Below, piece by piece: positions 33,772 to 43,524 of a stretch of DNA of 64,000 nucleotides. Made by a program: the position numbers and the translations under genes. Source of the DNA: Bacillus sp. 123MFChir2 (GTDB lineage Bacteria; Bacillota; Bacilli; Bacillales; Bacillaceae_G). The stretch lies in the NCBI RefSeq assembly GCF_000383235.1, contig NZ_KB910933.1:39826-103825 (forward strand), given 5' to 3'. The stretch's first letter is position 1; each line of letters starts with the position of its first letter. A model generated the notes under the pieces. It did no database searches. It saw only the letters and a list, made by a program, of their open reading frames with translations, and was not told the origin of the DNA.

Positions 33772-34983
33772 ATGGTGAAAAAAATACTACGGGTTATTTC
33801 TATTATCATTGCTATATTCGTTTTACTGCTTGTTTGTATGCATGTTGATGTAACACTAGGAAGAAAAATAGAATCGAAAAAAAATCAAACGAAAGAATAT
33901 CCACTTCACTATAGTGATTTCCAACTATACGTTGAGGGGCAATCTTTGTATCAGCAGCTATTTTCTGATATAAAAGAGGCGAAACATTCAATTTTCACTT
34001 ATTTCTTTATCCTTTCAGATGATAAAAGCAGCCGTACTTTTTTGGAGTTGTTGAAAGAAAAAGCAAACGAGGGTGTAAAAGTATACCTATCAGTCGATCG
34101 GATTAATGATTTGTCTTTCAAAAGAAAAATGAAAAATGAGTTACAGGCAAGTGGTGTTCATTTTACCTATAGTAGAAAAGCTGAATTACCATTCTTTTTT
34201 TATTCGCTACATCATCGGAATCACCGCCGAATTACAACAATTGATGGAAAAATAGGCTATAGTGGTGGTTTTAACATAGGAGACGAGTATTTAGGAAAAA
34301 ACAAGAAATTTGGATATTGGCGAGATTATCATATGCGAATAACAGGAGAAGGGGTGAATGATTTAGAAGAACAGTTTGCCTCAGACTGGAAACGTGATAC
34401 TTCTGAAGCAATAACTAGTATTTCAAAGCAGAGTGTCCCCGGGAAAACGTTACATACATTAACTAGTTATAATGGCCATGATCTGATCCAAAAGTATATT
34501 GAATTAATAAAGCAGGCAAAACAATCTATTGTGATTGCCACTCCGTATTTTATACCAAAAGATGAAAAGCTTATGAATGCTTTAATTCAAGCGAGGCAGC
34601 GCGGTGTTTCCATTAAAATATTGTGGTCTTATAAGCCAGATGTTCCTTTTATAAAAGAAGCTGCCTATCCTTATATTCGTCAAGCAGTCGAGAATGGTAT
34701 TTCTGTATATGGATATAAAAAAGGGATGTTTCATGGGAAAGCTATGGTGTTTGATAATGAAACAATTGTTATAGGAACAGCAAATTTTACCCCGCGTAGC
34801 TTTCATATCAATGATGAGCTGAACTTCTATATAAAAGGCGGTCCGATTTTGCAACAATTAAATCAAGCATTAGCGCAAGATATTCAAGATTCAAAAGAAA
34901 TGACGATATCATTCTTAAACAATTTGTCCTTTTTAGAGAAGTGTAAGGAAAAGATAGTAGGGATGTTTAATTATTATTTATAG
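33772..34983 (+). CDS. phospholipase-D family, cardiolipin synthase-like protein
   Basis: 403 residues: one N-terminal membrane helix, then two PLD domains. The second HKD motif is canonical (FHGKAMVFDNETIVIGTANF). The first reads NHRRITTIDGKIGYSGGFNI GDEYLG, with Arg where cardiolipin synthases have Lys. Would transfer phosphatidyl groups between phosphatidylglycerols at the membrane, or be a minor Cls (YwjE/YwiE-like). The ATG at 33772 follows GGAAGG; the GTG at 33754 is upstream of that site. Monocistronic with terminator. Confidence 0.84.
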   Translation: MVKKILRVISIIIAIFVLLLVCMHVDVTLGRKIESKKNQTKEYPLHYSDFQLYVEGQSLYQQLFSDIKEAKHSIFTYFFILSDDKSSRTFLELLKEKANEGVKVYLSVDRINDLSFKRKMKNELQASGVHFTYSRKAELPFFFYSLHHRNHRRITTIDGKIGYSGGFNIGDEYLGKNKKFGYWRDYHMRITGEGVNDLEEQFASDWKRDTSEAITSISKQSVPGKTLHTLTSYNGHDLIQKYIELIKQAKQSIVIATPYFIPKDEKLMNALIQARQRGVSIKILWSYKPDVPFIKEAAYPYIRQAVENGISVYGYKKGMFHGKAMVFDNETIVIGTANFTPRSFHINDELNFYIKGGPILQQLNQALAQDIQDSKEMTISFLNNLSFLEKCKEKIVGMFNYYL

Positions 34984-35002
34984 GAGCAGAAATATGAATG
35001 GG

Positions 35003-35034
35003 AGAAACTACGGTTTGATACTGTAGTTTTTTCT
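35003..35034 (+). terminator. terminator of the PLD gene
   Basis: AAACTACGGT pairs with ACTGTAGTTT (one wobble), followed by TTTTTT. Confidence 0.8.
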
Positions 35035-35044
35035 TATTTATATT

Positions 35045-35455
35045 AATAGTTCGTAACTACTCAGGCACCCTATGAACAAAGGGCAGAAAAGCATCTTTTT
35101 AAATGGTTAAGAGGGACTGGCCATGCATAGGAGCGGTCAATGACTTTTCCTGCCACGCGCAAAGTTTTAAAACAAATAAAGATAGCGAAGTGTAGGTCCA
35201 TTGTTAGCCCGCTATTCGTGGACAGTAAAGGTTGAAGAAGCACAAGGAAGAAGACTGCCCGTAAAAGCCCGATTGGTGAGAGCTTTCCATCAGTGAGAAA
35301 AGCGTCAGGAAGTTTCACTTTATCTTCATGACAACAATCTATATGTTGAAAAATGAAATAATCTTCTATAGGTAATAAGGGGCGTATTTTTGTTAGAATC
35401 GTACTCCTTACCAAACTTTGTAATGAAATGTATGATTGAGTAGTTACAATAGTTC
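35045..35455. mobile_element. MITE with 8-bp target duplication, carrying family A and bcr1 sequences
   Basis: Inverted ends GTAACTACTCA (35053-35063) and TGAGTAGTTAC (35437-35447) bound a 395-bp non-coding element, flanked on both sides by AATAGTTC (35045-35052 and 35448-35455), a clear target duplication. The interior has the family A core (CTGGCCATGCATAG) and, inserted in it, a bcr1 fragment (35248-35332, ACTGCCCGTAAAAGCCCGAT ... CACTTTATC). GTAA ends and an 8-bp duplication fit IS66-family mobilisation. Confidence 0.85.
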
Positions 35456-35576
35456 AAGTGATGGATACATATTTTTACAATATATACTTTGGGTGATAAA
35501 CTAAACTGGCAGGGAAGAATTATTTTTCATAAAGGCTAAGGAAGTATGTGGGTAGATTCCATGAGGGGGAATTGAA

Positions 35577-36251
35577 ATGAAACGTCAAACTGTTATTCGC
35601 GAAATTGGGGAGCATATATGTGCGCTTACATTAAATCATCCTGTAAGAGTAGGTGTTAGTGGTATAACAGCTTCAGGGAAAACAACATTTGCTAATGAAT
35701 TAGCGAAAGAAGTTGAAAGTCAAGGAAGAAAAGTAATTCGAACGAGTATTGATTACTTCCACAATCCAAGAGAAATTCGATATGCACAAGGGAAGGAATC
35801 GGCGAAAGGCTATTATGAAGATGCTCATGATTATCAAGCTATTTCTGAACGATTATTAATCCCATTAGGACCGAATGGGACAAAGCGTTATGAGGTACAA
35901 TCACACGATTTAGAGAGCGATCTGTATATCCGCTCTGAACCAATATTGGCTTCAGAAGATACGATATGTATAGTAGATGGAACCTTTTTATTTAAAGAAG
36001 AACTGAAACATTTATTTGACTATAAAGTATATGTGGAAACAGATTTTCAGATTGCTAGAGAACGTGGTTCCAAGAGAGAAGCAAAAGCTTTTGGAAGTAA
36101 AGAGAAAGCTGAGGATATGTTTATACAGCGATATCATGCGGCTTGTCGTATGTACATAGAAGAGCATACACCAAAGGAGTGTGCGGATGCAGTTGTAAAC
36201 AATAATAATATAGAAGGACCAGTAGCTATATTTAATAGGAGTTCTTTTTAG
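35577..36251 (+). CDS. uridine kinase-like P-loop kinase
   Basis: 224 residues. P-loop VGVSGITASGKTTFANELAK, then IDYFHNPREIRY (substrate-side Asp/Tyr) and a lid region RERGSKREAKAFGSKEKAED typical of the uridine kinase/phosphoribulokinase-like group. Would phosphorylate a nucleoside or related compound in the cytoplasm; shorter and divergent from Udk, so substrate uncertain. ATG with GAGGGGGAATTGAA upstream. Stands alone between the MITE and the symporter promoter. Confidence 0.8.
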   Translation: MKRQTVIREIGEHICALTLNHPVRVGVSGITASGKTTFANELAKEVESQGRKVIRTSIDYFHNPREIRYAQGKESAKGYYEDAHDYQAISERLLIPLGPNGTKRYEVQSHDLESDLYIRSEPILASEDTICIVDGTFLFKEELKHLFDYKVYVETDFQIARERGSKREAKAFGSKEKAEDMFIQRYHAACRMYIEEHTPKECADAVVNNNNIEGPVAIFNRSSF

Positions 36252-36350
36252 ATTATACGGAATAATCTGATGTTTTATAAATTCTAATTTTTGGTTGTAT
36301 AATGAAGAAGAGTACAATTAATTGAAGATTTTAAGAAAAAAATTTGAAAG

Positions 36351-36387
36351 TTTTGTGACAAACTTGTAGTTTTTTGTCTGATTTTGT
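36351..36387 (+). promoter_or_regulatory. GlnL-type TTTTGT direct repeats
   Basis: TTTTGT occurs at 36351, 36372 and 36382; the last two are separated by four bases (TTTTGTCTGATTTTGT). B. subtilis GlnL (YcbB) binds TTTTGT-N4-TTTTTGT repeats. A GlnL-family regulator is encoded at 42.5 kb in this cluster. Confidence 0.65.
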
Positions 36388-36431
36388 AGGTTCGTCTTTA
36401 TCATGTGATTATGCTTTTATACATTAGGAAT

Positions 36432-36445
36432 TGAAAGCGTTCGCA
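36432..36445 (+). promoter_or_regulatory. candidate cre site (CcpA)
   Basis: TGAAAGCGTTCGCA matches the cre consensus TGWNANCGNTNWCA at all but one defined position. It lies between the TTTTGT repeats and the symporter start, where CcpA would block transcription. Confidence 0.6.
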
Positions 36446-36462
36446 TGGAAGGGATGAAATAC

Positions 36463-37734
36463 ATGAAAAAATTCGGATTAGCTACACAAATTTTTGTAGC
36501 GCTTATTTTAGGGATTGTTGTAGGGGCAATCTTTTATGGAAATAAAACAGCTATTTCCTATATTACACCGCTTGGGGACATATTTATTCATTTAATTAAA
36601 ATGATTGTCGTTCCAATTGTTATATCTGCACTTATTGTTGCAGTAGCTGGTGTGGGCGATATGAAGAAGCTCGGTAAATTAGGCGGGAAAACAATCCTTT
36701 ATTTTGAAATTATCACGACGATTGCTATTTTAATGGGCTTAGTAGCAGCAAATGTGTTCCATCCAGGAACGGGCGTTGATATGAGTCATTTACAGCAAAG
36801 TGATATTTCAGCGTACAAAGCAACAGCTGATGCAACGGAGAAAAAAGGTTTTGCAGAAACAATTGTTCATATTGTACCAAAAAACGTGTTTGAATCTATT
36901 GCACAAGGGGACTTATTACCGATTATTTTCTTCTCAGTGCTATTCGGTTTAGGAGTTGCTGCAATCGGAGAAAAAGGAAAGCCAGTCTTTAATTTCTTTG
37001 AAGGCGTATTAGAAGCAATGTTTTGGGTGACAAATCAAGTCATGAAATTTGCTCCAGTTGGTGTATTTGCACTAATTGCTGTTACAGTTGCAAAATTTGG
37101 AGTGGCTACACTGCTTCCGTTAGGAAAATTAGTGGTTGCAGTTTACGTAACAGTTGCGTTATTTGTTATTGTGGTACTAGGTATAAATGCAAAAATGGTA
37201 GGAGTAAACATTTTCACCTTAATGAAAGTTATAAAAGAAGAATTGATTCTTTCTTTCACAACAGCAAGTTCAGAAGCTGTTTTACCAAATATCATGAGAA
37301 AAATGGAAGAGTTCGGTTGTCCGAAAGCCGTTGCTTCTTTCGTAATACCTACTGGCTATACATTTAACTTAACGGGATCGGCTATTTATCAAGCATTAGC
37401 GTCACTATTTGTAGCGCAAATGTATGGTATACACATGTCACTAACAGAGCAAGTTACATTGTTATTTGTTTTAATGTTAACGTCTAAAGGAATGGCTGGT
37501 GTTCCTGGAGCGTCCTTTGTTGTTGTGTTGGCAACATTAGGTTCAATGGGACTTCCATTAGAAGGAATTGCTTTAATTGCTGGTATTGACCGCATTTTAG
37601 ATATGATTCGTTCGTCTGTCAATGTATTAGGGAACGCATTAGCAGCGATTGTCATGTCGAAATGGGAAGGTGAATTTGATCAAGAAAAAGCAAAACAGTA
37701 TGTAGAAACTGTAAATCAAACAAAAGCAGCATAA
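36463..37734 (+). CDS. dicarboxylate/amino acid:cation symporter (GltP/DctP family)
   Basis: 423 residues, DAACS family: helices with VGAIFYGNKTAISYITPLGD, the HP1 serine-rich tip LSFTTASSEAVLPNIMRKME, the helix-7 motif GYTFNLTGSAIYQALASLF (NxxG) and HP2/helix 8 GVPGASFVVVLATLG, LIAGIDRILDMIRSSVNVLG N. It co-transports glutamate, aspartate or C4-dicarboxylates with H+/Na+. ATG 36463 follows GGAAGGG by nine nt; the ATG at 36445 is upstream of that site. First gene of a group with aspartase, malic enzyme and a GlnKL-type system. Confidence 0.9.
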   Translation: MKKFGLATQIFVALILGIVVGAIFYGNKTAISYITPLGDIFIHLIKMIVVPIVISALIVAVAGVGDMKKLGKLGGKTILYFEIITTIAILMGLVAANVFHPGTGVDMSHLQQSDISAYKATADATEKKGFAETIVHIVPKNVFESIAQGDLLPIIFFSVLFGLGVAAIGEKGKPVFNFFEGVLEAMFWVTNQVMKFAPVGVFALIAVTVAKFGVATLLPLGKLVVAVYVTVALFVIVVLGINAKMVGVNIFTLMKVIKEELILSFTTASSEAVLPNIMRKMEEFGCPKAVASFVIPTGYTFNLTGSAIYQALASLFVAQMYGIHMSLTEQVTLLFVLMLTSKGMAGVPGASFVVVLATLGSMGLPLEGIALIAGIDRILDMIRSSVNVLGNALAAIVMSKWEGEFDQEKAKQYVETVNQTKAA

Positions 37735-37741
37735 ATAAAAA

Positions 37742-37784
37742 GTTTAATCAGTGAGAGATTATGTATCTCTCGCTGATTATGCGT
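37742..37784 (+). terminator. hairpin after the symporter gene
   Basis: TTAATCAGTGAGAGA pairs with TCTCTCGCTGATTA around ~7 nt. No T-run follows, so it may be a partial terminator or mRNA stabiliser. Confidence 0.55.
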
Positions 37785-37907
37785 GAAACGAATTGCTGTA
37801 TCATAAATAGTATATCTCCAGCTTCATTTTTTATTTCTTGTGAAATTTGATGTGGGAGAATGGTTATATATTAGTGCGGGACAAAATAAGGTGAGGAGTG
37901 AACACAC

Positions 37908-39347
37908 ATGGCAACAGTAACTGAAGCTACAAAAGATGTGCGAATTGAAAGAGATTTTTTAGGCGAGAAAGAAGTGCCAATGCATGCGTATTATGGTGTT
38001 CAAACGATGCGTGCGGTCGAAAACTTTCCGATTACAGGTTATAAAATCCATGAAGGATTAATTAACGCATTAGCGATTGTAAAAAAAGCGGCAGCGCTTG
38101 CAAATACAGATGTTGGACGATTAGAACTAAAAAAAGGTACAGCAATTGCAGAGGCAGCAGAAGAGATTCTTGAGGGGAAATGGCACGAGCATTTTATCGT
38201 AGATCCGATCCAAGGCGGAGCTGGAACTTCTATGAATATGAATGCAAATGAAGTGATTGCCAATCGTGCTCTTGAATTATTAGAAATGGAAAAAGGCGAC
38301 TATCATTACATTAGCCCAAATAGCCACGTGAATATGGCGCAATCAACAAATGATGCATTCCCAACTGCAATTCATATTGCAACGTTAAACTCATTAGAGG
38401 GATTATTACAAACGATGGGATATATGCGTGATATCTTTGAATTAAAAGCAGAGCAATTTGACCATGTTATTAAAATGGGACGCACGCATTTACAAGATGC
38501 TGTACCGATTCGTCTTGGACAAGAGTTTAAAGCATATGCTCGCGTACTTGGACGTGATATTAAACGTATCGAGAAATCTCGTCAACATTTATATGAAGTA
38601 AATATGGGAGCGACAGCTGTTGGTACAGGATTAAATGCAGATCCACAGTACATTGAGGCTGTAGTAAAACATTTAGCGGATATTAGTAAATTGCCTCTTG
38701 TTGGAGCAGAAGATTTAGTAGATGCAACGCAAAATACCGATGCATATACAGAAGTTTCAGCTGCACTGAAAGTATGTATGATGAATATGTCCAAAATTGC
38801 AAATGACTTACGCTTAATGGCATCTGGTCCACGCGTTGGATTGAGTGAAATTATGCTTCCAGCTCGTCAACCTGGTTCTTCTATTATGCCAGGAAAAGTA
38901 AACCCTGTAATGCCAGAAGTAATTAACCAAATTGCGTTCCAAGTAATTGGAAACGACCATACAATCTGTCTTGCTTCAGAAGCAGGCCAATTAGAACTGA
39001 ATGTAATGGAACCAGTGTTAGTATTCAACTTACTTCAATCAATCAGTATTATGAATAACGGTTTCCGTGCTTTCACAGATAATTGCTTAAAAGGAATTGA
39101 AGCAAATGAAGCACACTTAAAAGAATATGTTGAGAAAAGCGTTGGTATTATTACAGCTGTAAATCCACATATCGGATACGAAGCAGCAGCTCGCGTTGCA
39201 AAAGAAGCAATTGCAACAGGTCAATCTGTCAGAGAACTTTGCTTAAAAAATGGTGTGTTATCACAAGAAGAATTAGACTTGATTTTAGATCCGTTTGAAA
39301 TGACGCATCCTGGAATTGCAGGAGCATCTCTTTTAAAGAAAAATTAA
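37908..39347 (+). CDS. aspA: aspartate ammonia-lyase
   Basis: Deaminates L-aspartate to fumarate and ammonia. 479 residues. [20 protein letters not shown] replaces the GSGTQ of fumarase, and the signature [20 protein letters not shown] (PVMPE) is diagnostic for aspartase within the superfamily. ATG with AAGGTGAGGAG upstream. It follows the symporter, which could bring in its substrate, and precedes malic enzyme; a terminator closes it. Confidence 0.95.
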   Translation: MATVTEATKDVRIERDFLGEKEVPMHAYYGVQTMRAVENFPITGYKIHEGLINALAIVKKAAALANTDVGRLELKKGTAIAEAAEEILEGKWHEHFIVDPIQGGAGTSMNMNANEVIANRALELLEMEKGDYHYISPNSHVNMAQSTNDAFPTAIHIATLNSLEGLLQTMGYMRDIFELKAEQFDHVIKMGRTHLQDAVPIRLGQEFKAYARVLGRDIKRIEKSRQHLYEVNMGATAVGTGLNADPQYIEAVVKHLADISKLPLVGAEDLVDATQNTDAYTEVSAALKVCMMNMSKIANDLRLMASGPRVGLSEIMLPARQPGSSIMPGKVNPVMPEVINQIAFQVIGNDHTICLASEAGQLELNVMEPVLVFNLLQSISIMNNGFRAFTDNCLKGIEANEAHLKEYVEKSVGIITAVNPHIGYEAAARVAKEAIATGQSVRELCLKNGVLSQEELDLILDPFEMTHPGIAGASLLKKN

Positions 39348-39377
39348 AAAAAGGGGGGACTTTCCCCTTTTTTTTGT
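39346..39377 (+). terminator. terminator of aspA
   Basis: AAAAAGGGG pairs with CCCCTTTTT around GGACTTT-like loop sequence, then a long T-run. Confidence 0.85.
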
Positions 39378-39420
39378 TTACAATATAGAAATGTTATATA
39401 TCAATAAAGGTAGGGGTTTT

Positions 39421-41133
39421 ATGAGTAAATTTACAGTTTCCTCGAATGGAACTTTAGAAACAACATTACGGGGAAGAGAAGTATTAGCAACACCACTTTT
39501 AAATAAGGGCGTCGCTTTCTCGGCGGAGGAAAGAGAAGAACTAGGGCTGAAAGGGTTATTACCACCAGCTGTATTGACATTGGATGAACAAGCACTTCGT
39601 GCGTATGAACAATTTTGTTCACAGCCTGATGACTTATTAAAAAACGTATACTTAACAGCACTGCATGATCGTAATGAAGTATTATTTTATCGTATTCTTA
39701 CAGATCATTTGCGAGAAATGCTTCCAATTGTATACACGCCAACTGTTGGTGTAGCGATTCAAAGATATAGTCATGAGTACCGTAAGCCACGTGGTGTATA
39801 TTTATCAGTTAATGATCCAAATGGTATCGAGGAAGCCTTTTCTAACATTGGTGCAACTGCGGAAAATGTTGATTTAGTTGTAGTAACAGACGGTGAAGGT
39901 ATTTTAGGAATTGGAGACTGGGGCGTTGGTGGTATAAATATTGCTATCGGAAAACTAGCTGTTTACACAGCAGCAGTTGGTATTGATCCAAGTCGTGTAT
40001 TACCTGTTATTTTAGATGTTGGTACAAACAATGAAGATTTATTAAATAATCCGTTTTATATCGGAAATCGTCATCCACGTGTAACGGGAGAAGCGTATGA
40101 TACATTTATTGATTTGTTTGTAAAAGCTGTATGTGACAAGTTTCCGAATGCATTGCTGCACTGGGAAGATTTTAGCACACGTAATGCACGCAAAATTTTA
40201 AATAAATATCGTGATAATGTATGTACATTTAACGATGATATTCAAGGAACGGGCGCTGTTTCACTAGCAGCTGTGTTATCAGCTGTGAAAGCCTCTGGTG
40301 TTCCGTTATGTGAACATCGCGTTGTTGTTTTTGGTGCGGGTACCGCAGGGATTGGAATTGCAGATCAAGTACGTGATGCGATGGTCCGCTTAGGTTTATC
40401 ACAGGATGAAGCAAACCGACGTTTTTGGTGTATTGACCGTAATGGTTTACTTACTGACAATATGGATGATCTTCTTGATTTCCAACGTCCTTATGCACGT
40501 GAGATGTCTGAAGTCGAACAATGGAAGCAGTCAGAAACGATTGGTCTTGCTGAAGTTGTAAAACATGTACAACCAACTATTTTAATTGGGACATCAACAG
40601 TTGCTGGTGCATTTACAGAAGAAATTGTAAAAGAGATGGCAGCACACGTGGCAAGGCCAATTATTTTACCAATGTCTAATCCAACACCTCTTGCAGAAGC
40701 GAAGCCAGTCAACTTAATTTCTTGGACAGAAGGGCGAGCGCTTGTTGCAACTGGTAGTCCATTCGAACCAGTTACATATAATGGAGTTACTTATGTAATT
40801 GGACAATCTAACAATGCACTTATCTTCCCAGGCCTTGGTCTTGGTACAAATGTTGTTCGTGCTCGTGTCATGACAGATGGTATGTTTACGGCGGCAGCAG
40901 AAGCGGTAGCAAGTATGGTAGATACAAGTCAACCGGGTGCACCAATTCTTCCAGAAGTAGAAGAACTACGTAATATTTCAGAGATTGTTGCTGTTGAAGT
41001 AGCTAAAGCGGCAGTTGCTGAAGGTGTTGCTCGTGAGGTATTAAATGATAACGATATCAAGAAGGCTGTTAAGGATGCAATGTGGCAACCTGTTTATCGT
41101 CCAATCAAAGCAATTGAAAAAGTAACAGTATAG
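39421..41133 (+). CDS. NAD-type malate dehydrogenase (oxaloacetate-decarboxylating), malic enzyme
   Basis: 570 residues, the long (MaeA/SfcA) type. Malate and metal sites: [21 protein letters not shown] and the catalytic Lys region [23 protein letters not shown] site [25 protein letters not shown]-type motif as [17 protein letters not shown]. Converts malate to pyruvate with CO2 and NADH. ATG 39421 with AAAGGTAGGGG upstream; the earlier ATG at 39391 lacks one. Part of the C4-acid module; separated from aspA by a terminator. Confidence 0.94.
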   Translation: MSKFTVSSNGTLETTLRGREVLATPLLNKGVAFSAEEREELGLKGLLPPAVLTLDEQALRAYEQFCSQPDDLLKNVYLTALHDRNEVLFYRILTDHLREMLPIVYTPTVGVAIQRYSHEYRKPRGVYLSVNDPNGIEEAFSNIGATAENVDLVVVTDGEGILGIGDWGVGGINIAIGKLAVYTAAVGIDPSRVLPVILDVGTNNEDLLNNPFYIGNRHPRVTGEAYDTFIDLFVKAVCDKFPNALLHWEDFSTRNARKILNKYRDNVCTFNDDIQGTGAVSLAAVLSAVKASGVPLCEHRVVVFGAGTAGIGIADQVRDAMVRLGLSQDEANRRFWCIDRNGLLTDNMDDLLDFQRPYAREMSEVEQWKQSETIGLAEVVKHVQPTILIGTSTVAGAFTEEIVKEMAAHVARPIILPMSNPTPLAEAKPVNLISWTEGRALVATGSPFEPVTYNGVTYVIGQSNNALIFPGLGLGTNVVRARVMTDGMFTAAAEAVASMVDTSQPGAPILPEVEELRNISEIVAVEVAKAAVAEGVAREVLNDNDIKKAVKDAMWQPVYRPIKAIEKVTV

Positions 41134-41136
41134 GAA

Positions 41137-41166
41137 TAGAGCCCGTTTATATATTAAGCGGGCTTC
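41137..41166 (+). terminator. terminator of the malic enzyme gene
   Basis: AGCCCG and CGGGCT with a 13-nt AT-rich loop, followed by a short T-rich stretch. Confidence 0.65.
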
Positions 41167-41190
41167 CTTATTATATGTAAAGACTAAATA

Positions 41191-42510
41191 ATGGGAAGTG
41201 ACGTATTGAACTGGCATCAACTGTGGAAGAAAGATATTTCACTTTTAATTATGTTAATTTTGATTGTTCCGGTTGCTGGAGAGCTGAACTTTCATCCATT
41301 TAATGATACATTTCGTGTTAGCTTTGGAACACCGATTTTCTTCTTTTTACTATTATTGTTAAGGAAAATTCCAGCTGCTATAGCGGGAGTTCTTGTCGGG
41401 ATATCTGTCGTAACATTTCGAATTGGCCTTGATTGGATGTTACAAAGTTCTTTTCATTTCTCAGACTCCTTTTGTATGCGTTATCCAGTTTTCTTTTATT
41501 ATTTCGTATATGGAAATCTTTTTTCAGTGTGCAGAGTAAACCGATTTCATCAAAAGCCATTTATAATCGGGTGTTTTGGTATTACGATTGAAATTATTTC
41601 AAGCATGGCAGAACTTACTTTTTATCATATTTTTGTGCTAAGCACGATGATTACAGTTTCAGAAGTCAATAAAATTATTATTATTGCTATTTTTCGCAGT
41701 TTTTTTGCGCTTGGCTTTTTAAATATGATGAGTTTATATGAGACAAAATTAAAAGAAGCACAGGTCCGAAAAGAAAATGAAAAAATGTTTATGCATCTTT
41801 CTAATTTGTATGTAGAATCTGTTCACTTGAAGAAAACGTTGCAAGATGCAGAAAGGATTACACAAGAAGCTTATCAATTATATCGAGATCTACAAAAGAA
41901 AGGTAGCGCTGATAATGAGATAGAGGCGTATAGTAAGAACGCACTGAAAATTGCAGGAGAAGTGCACGAAATAAAAAAAGACAATCAAAGAATTTTTGCT
42001 GGGTTATCTAAACTTCTTTTAGATAAAAATCTTTCAGAATATGTAAATGGAAATGAATTAGCAGAAATGATTATAAGAATTAACGAGAAATATGCGCAAT
42101 TATTACAGAAGGAAATTGTATTTTCTAAACAAGTAAAAGGGGAACATACGCAGTATCATGTATATACCGTACTGTCGATTTTAAATAATTTAGTTGCAAA
42201 TGCTGTAGAAGCGATTGAACGTGCTGGTATAATTGCAATTTATATTAAGAAGCAAGGAGCGGTTGTTACGTTTGAAGTAATAGACGATGGTCCGGGCATT
42301 TCAGGAAAATATAAGGAGTTAGTATTTAAGCCTGGTTTTACTTCAAAATATGATCAATCAGGAACGCCGTCAACAGGAATCGGCCTATCTTATATAAAAG
42401 AGATGGTGACGGAACTTGAGGGGGAGGTTATACTACAAGACAGAGACGCTGAAAGAGGCTGCAAGTTTATTGTACGGCTGCCGGAATCTAGCCTTATTAA
42501 GGAAGGATGA
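41191..42510 (+). CDS. glnK: GlnK (YcbA)-like sensor histidine kinase
   Basis: 439 residues: about six N-terminal membrane helices, a coiled-coil (KEAQVRKENEKMFMHLSN), a SpoOB-type His box (EVHEIKKDNQRIFAGLSKLL) and an HATPase with NNLVANAVEAIERAG, DDGPGIS and GIGLSYIKEMV. The membrane layout and its pairing with a YcbB-type regulator identify it as the GlnK/YcbA family, which senses glutamine in B. subtilis; here the neighbours point to glutamate, aspartate or C4 acids. The TTG at 41206, after GGGAAGTG, is an alternative start. Confidence 0.78.
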   Translation: MGSDVLNWHQLWKKDISLLIMLILIVPVAGELNFHPFNDTFRVSFGTPIFFFLLLLLRKIPAAIAGVLVGISVVTFRIGLDWMLQSSFHFSDSFCMRYPVFFYYFVYGNLFSVCRVNRFHQKPFIIGCFGITIEIISSMAELTFYHIFVLSTMITVSEVNKIIIIAIFRSFFALGFLNMMSLYETKLKEAQVRKENEKMFMHLSNLYVESVHLKKTLQDAERITQEAYQLYRDLQKKGSADNEIEAYSKNALKIAGEVHEIKKDNQRIFAGLSKLLLDKNLSEYVNGNELAEMIIRINEKYAQLLQKEIVFSKQVKGEHTQYHVYTVLSILNNLVANAVEAIERAGIIAIYIKKQGAVVTFEVIDDGPGISGKYKELVFKPGFTSKYDQSGTPSTGIGLSYIKEMVTELEGEVILQDRDAERGCKFIVRLPESSLIKEG

Positions 42511-42514
42511 GTCT

Positions 42515-43447
42515 ATGTTTTATTACATCGTAGATGATGATGAAGTATTTCGTTCTATGTTAGCGAAAATTATTGAAGATGAAGACCTTGGAGAATTAAT
42601 TGGAGAAGAAGAAGATGGGGCTTTCGTAGAAGGCGATCAGTTAAACTTTAAAAAAGTAGATATATTATTTATTGACTTATTAATGCCAATTCGTGATGGG
42701 ATTGAAACGGTTCGGCACATTCTCCCATCATTTTCGGGGAAAGTGGTTATGATTTCTCAAGTAGAATCAAAACAATTAATAGGTGAAGCTTACTCTCTTG
42801 GTATTGAATATTATATTACAAAACCTCTTAATAAAATTGAAGTTGTATCCGTTGTACGAAAAGTGATAGAACGTATTCGTTTGGAACGGTCTATTCAAGA
42901 TATTCAAAAGTCATTAAACAATGTATTTCAATGGGAGCAACCAAAGGGACGAATAGAATCAGGACTAGAAGAGAAAAAATTTGTTGATTTTTGTCGTTTT
43001 TTATTAGCAGAACTAGGGATTGCTGGGGAGAACGGAAGTAAAGATTTACTAAGTATGCTGGAATACTTATATCAATATGAAAAGAAGGCAACCTTTGAAC
43101 ATGGATTTCCAGTATTAAAAGATATTTTTCAACATATTACGGTTAAAAAGTTAGGTGAAATGGCTTCGGAATGTGAGATTGATAAAGAGAGAAAAGCTTC
43201 AGAGCAAAGGGTGCGCCGAGCAATTTATCAATCACTCAATCATTTAGCTTCTCTTGGTTTAACAGATTTTTCGAATCCGAAATTTGAAAGCTATGCTCCG
43301 AAATTTTTTGATTTTACAATTGTGCGTAAGCGAATGACAGAGTTAACAAACGAATCATTAGCAACAGCCGGTCATACACGAATTAATACGAAGAAATTTA
43401 TTCAAGTGTTATATTTTGAAGCGAAGCGGTTGACTGAAGACGACTAA
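42515..43447 (+). CDS. glnL: GlnL (YcbB)-like response regulator
   Basis: 310 residues: receiver domain (VDDDEVFRSML, Asp in ILFIDLLMPIRDG, Lys in YYITKPL), then the C-terminal YcbB-type domain (EKKFVDFCRFLLAELGIAGE, EQRVRRAIYQSLNHLASLGL, TNTKKFIQ-like end) instead of a common HTH. GlnL binds TTTTGT direct repeats upstream of glutaminase-type genes; matching repeats are upstream of the symporter at 36.4 kb. ATG 42515 after GGAAGGATGAG, four nt beyond the kinase stop; the frame upstream of it lies inside the kinase gene. Confidence 0.85.
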   Translation: MFYYIVDDDEVFRSMLAKIIEDEDLGELIGEEEDGAFVEGDQLNFKKVDILFIDLLMPIRDGIETVRHILPSFSGKVVMISQVESKQLIGEAYSLGIEYYITKPLNKIEVVSVVRKVIERIRLERSIQDIQKSLNNVFQWEQPKGRIESGLEEKKFVDFCRFLLAELGIAGENGSKDLLSMLEYLYQYEKKATFEHGFPVLKDIFQHITVKKLGEMASECEIDKERKASEQRVRRAIYQSLNHLASLGLTDFSNPKFESYAPKFFDFTIVRKRMTELTNESLATAGHTRINTKKFIQVLYFEAKRLTEDD

Positions 43448-43467
43448 GTGGAGAAAGAACGATAAAT

Positions 43468-43506
43468 GAAAAAGATGTTTGCTTATTTGTGGCAAACATC
43501 TTTTTG
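43468..43506 (+). terminator. terminator of the GlnKL-like operon
   Basis: AAAAAGATGTTTGC pairs perfectly with GCAAACATCTTTTT around a 9-nt loop. Confidence 0.85.
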
Positions 43507-43524
43507 TATATCATTTTTACTGTT

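Noticed and set aside
35070-35414. 114-codon frame on the minus strand
   Set aside because: It is entirely inside the MITE; composition and lack of ribosome site mark it as non-coding.
37870-37885. GGGACAAAATAAGGTGAGG before aspA as a bcr1 end
   Set aside because: Similar to ACAAAATAAAGTGAAGG at 5211 but lacks the rest of bcr1; it is the normal ribosome-site region.
37908-39347. Second fumarase instead of aspartase
   Set aside because: The signature [10 protein letters not shown] and [10 protein letters not shown] are aspartase-type; the fumarase at 7.2 kb has PTQSE and GSGTQSN.
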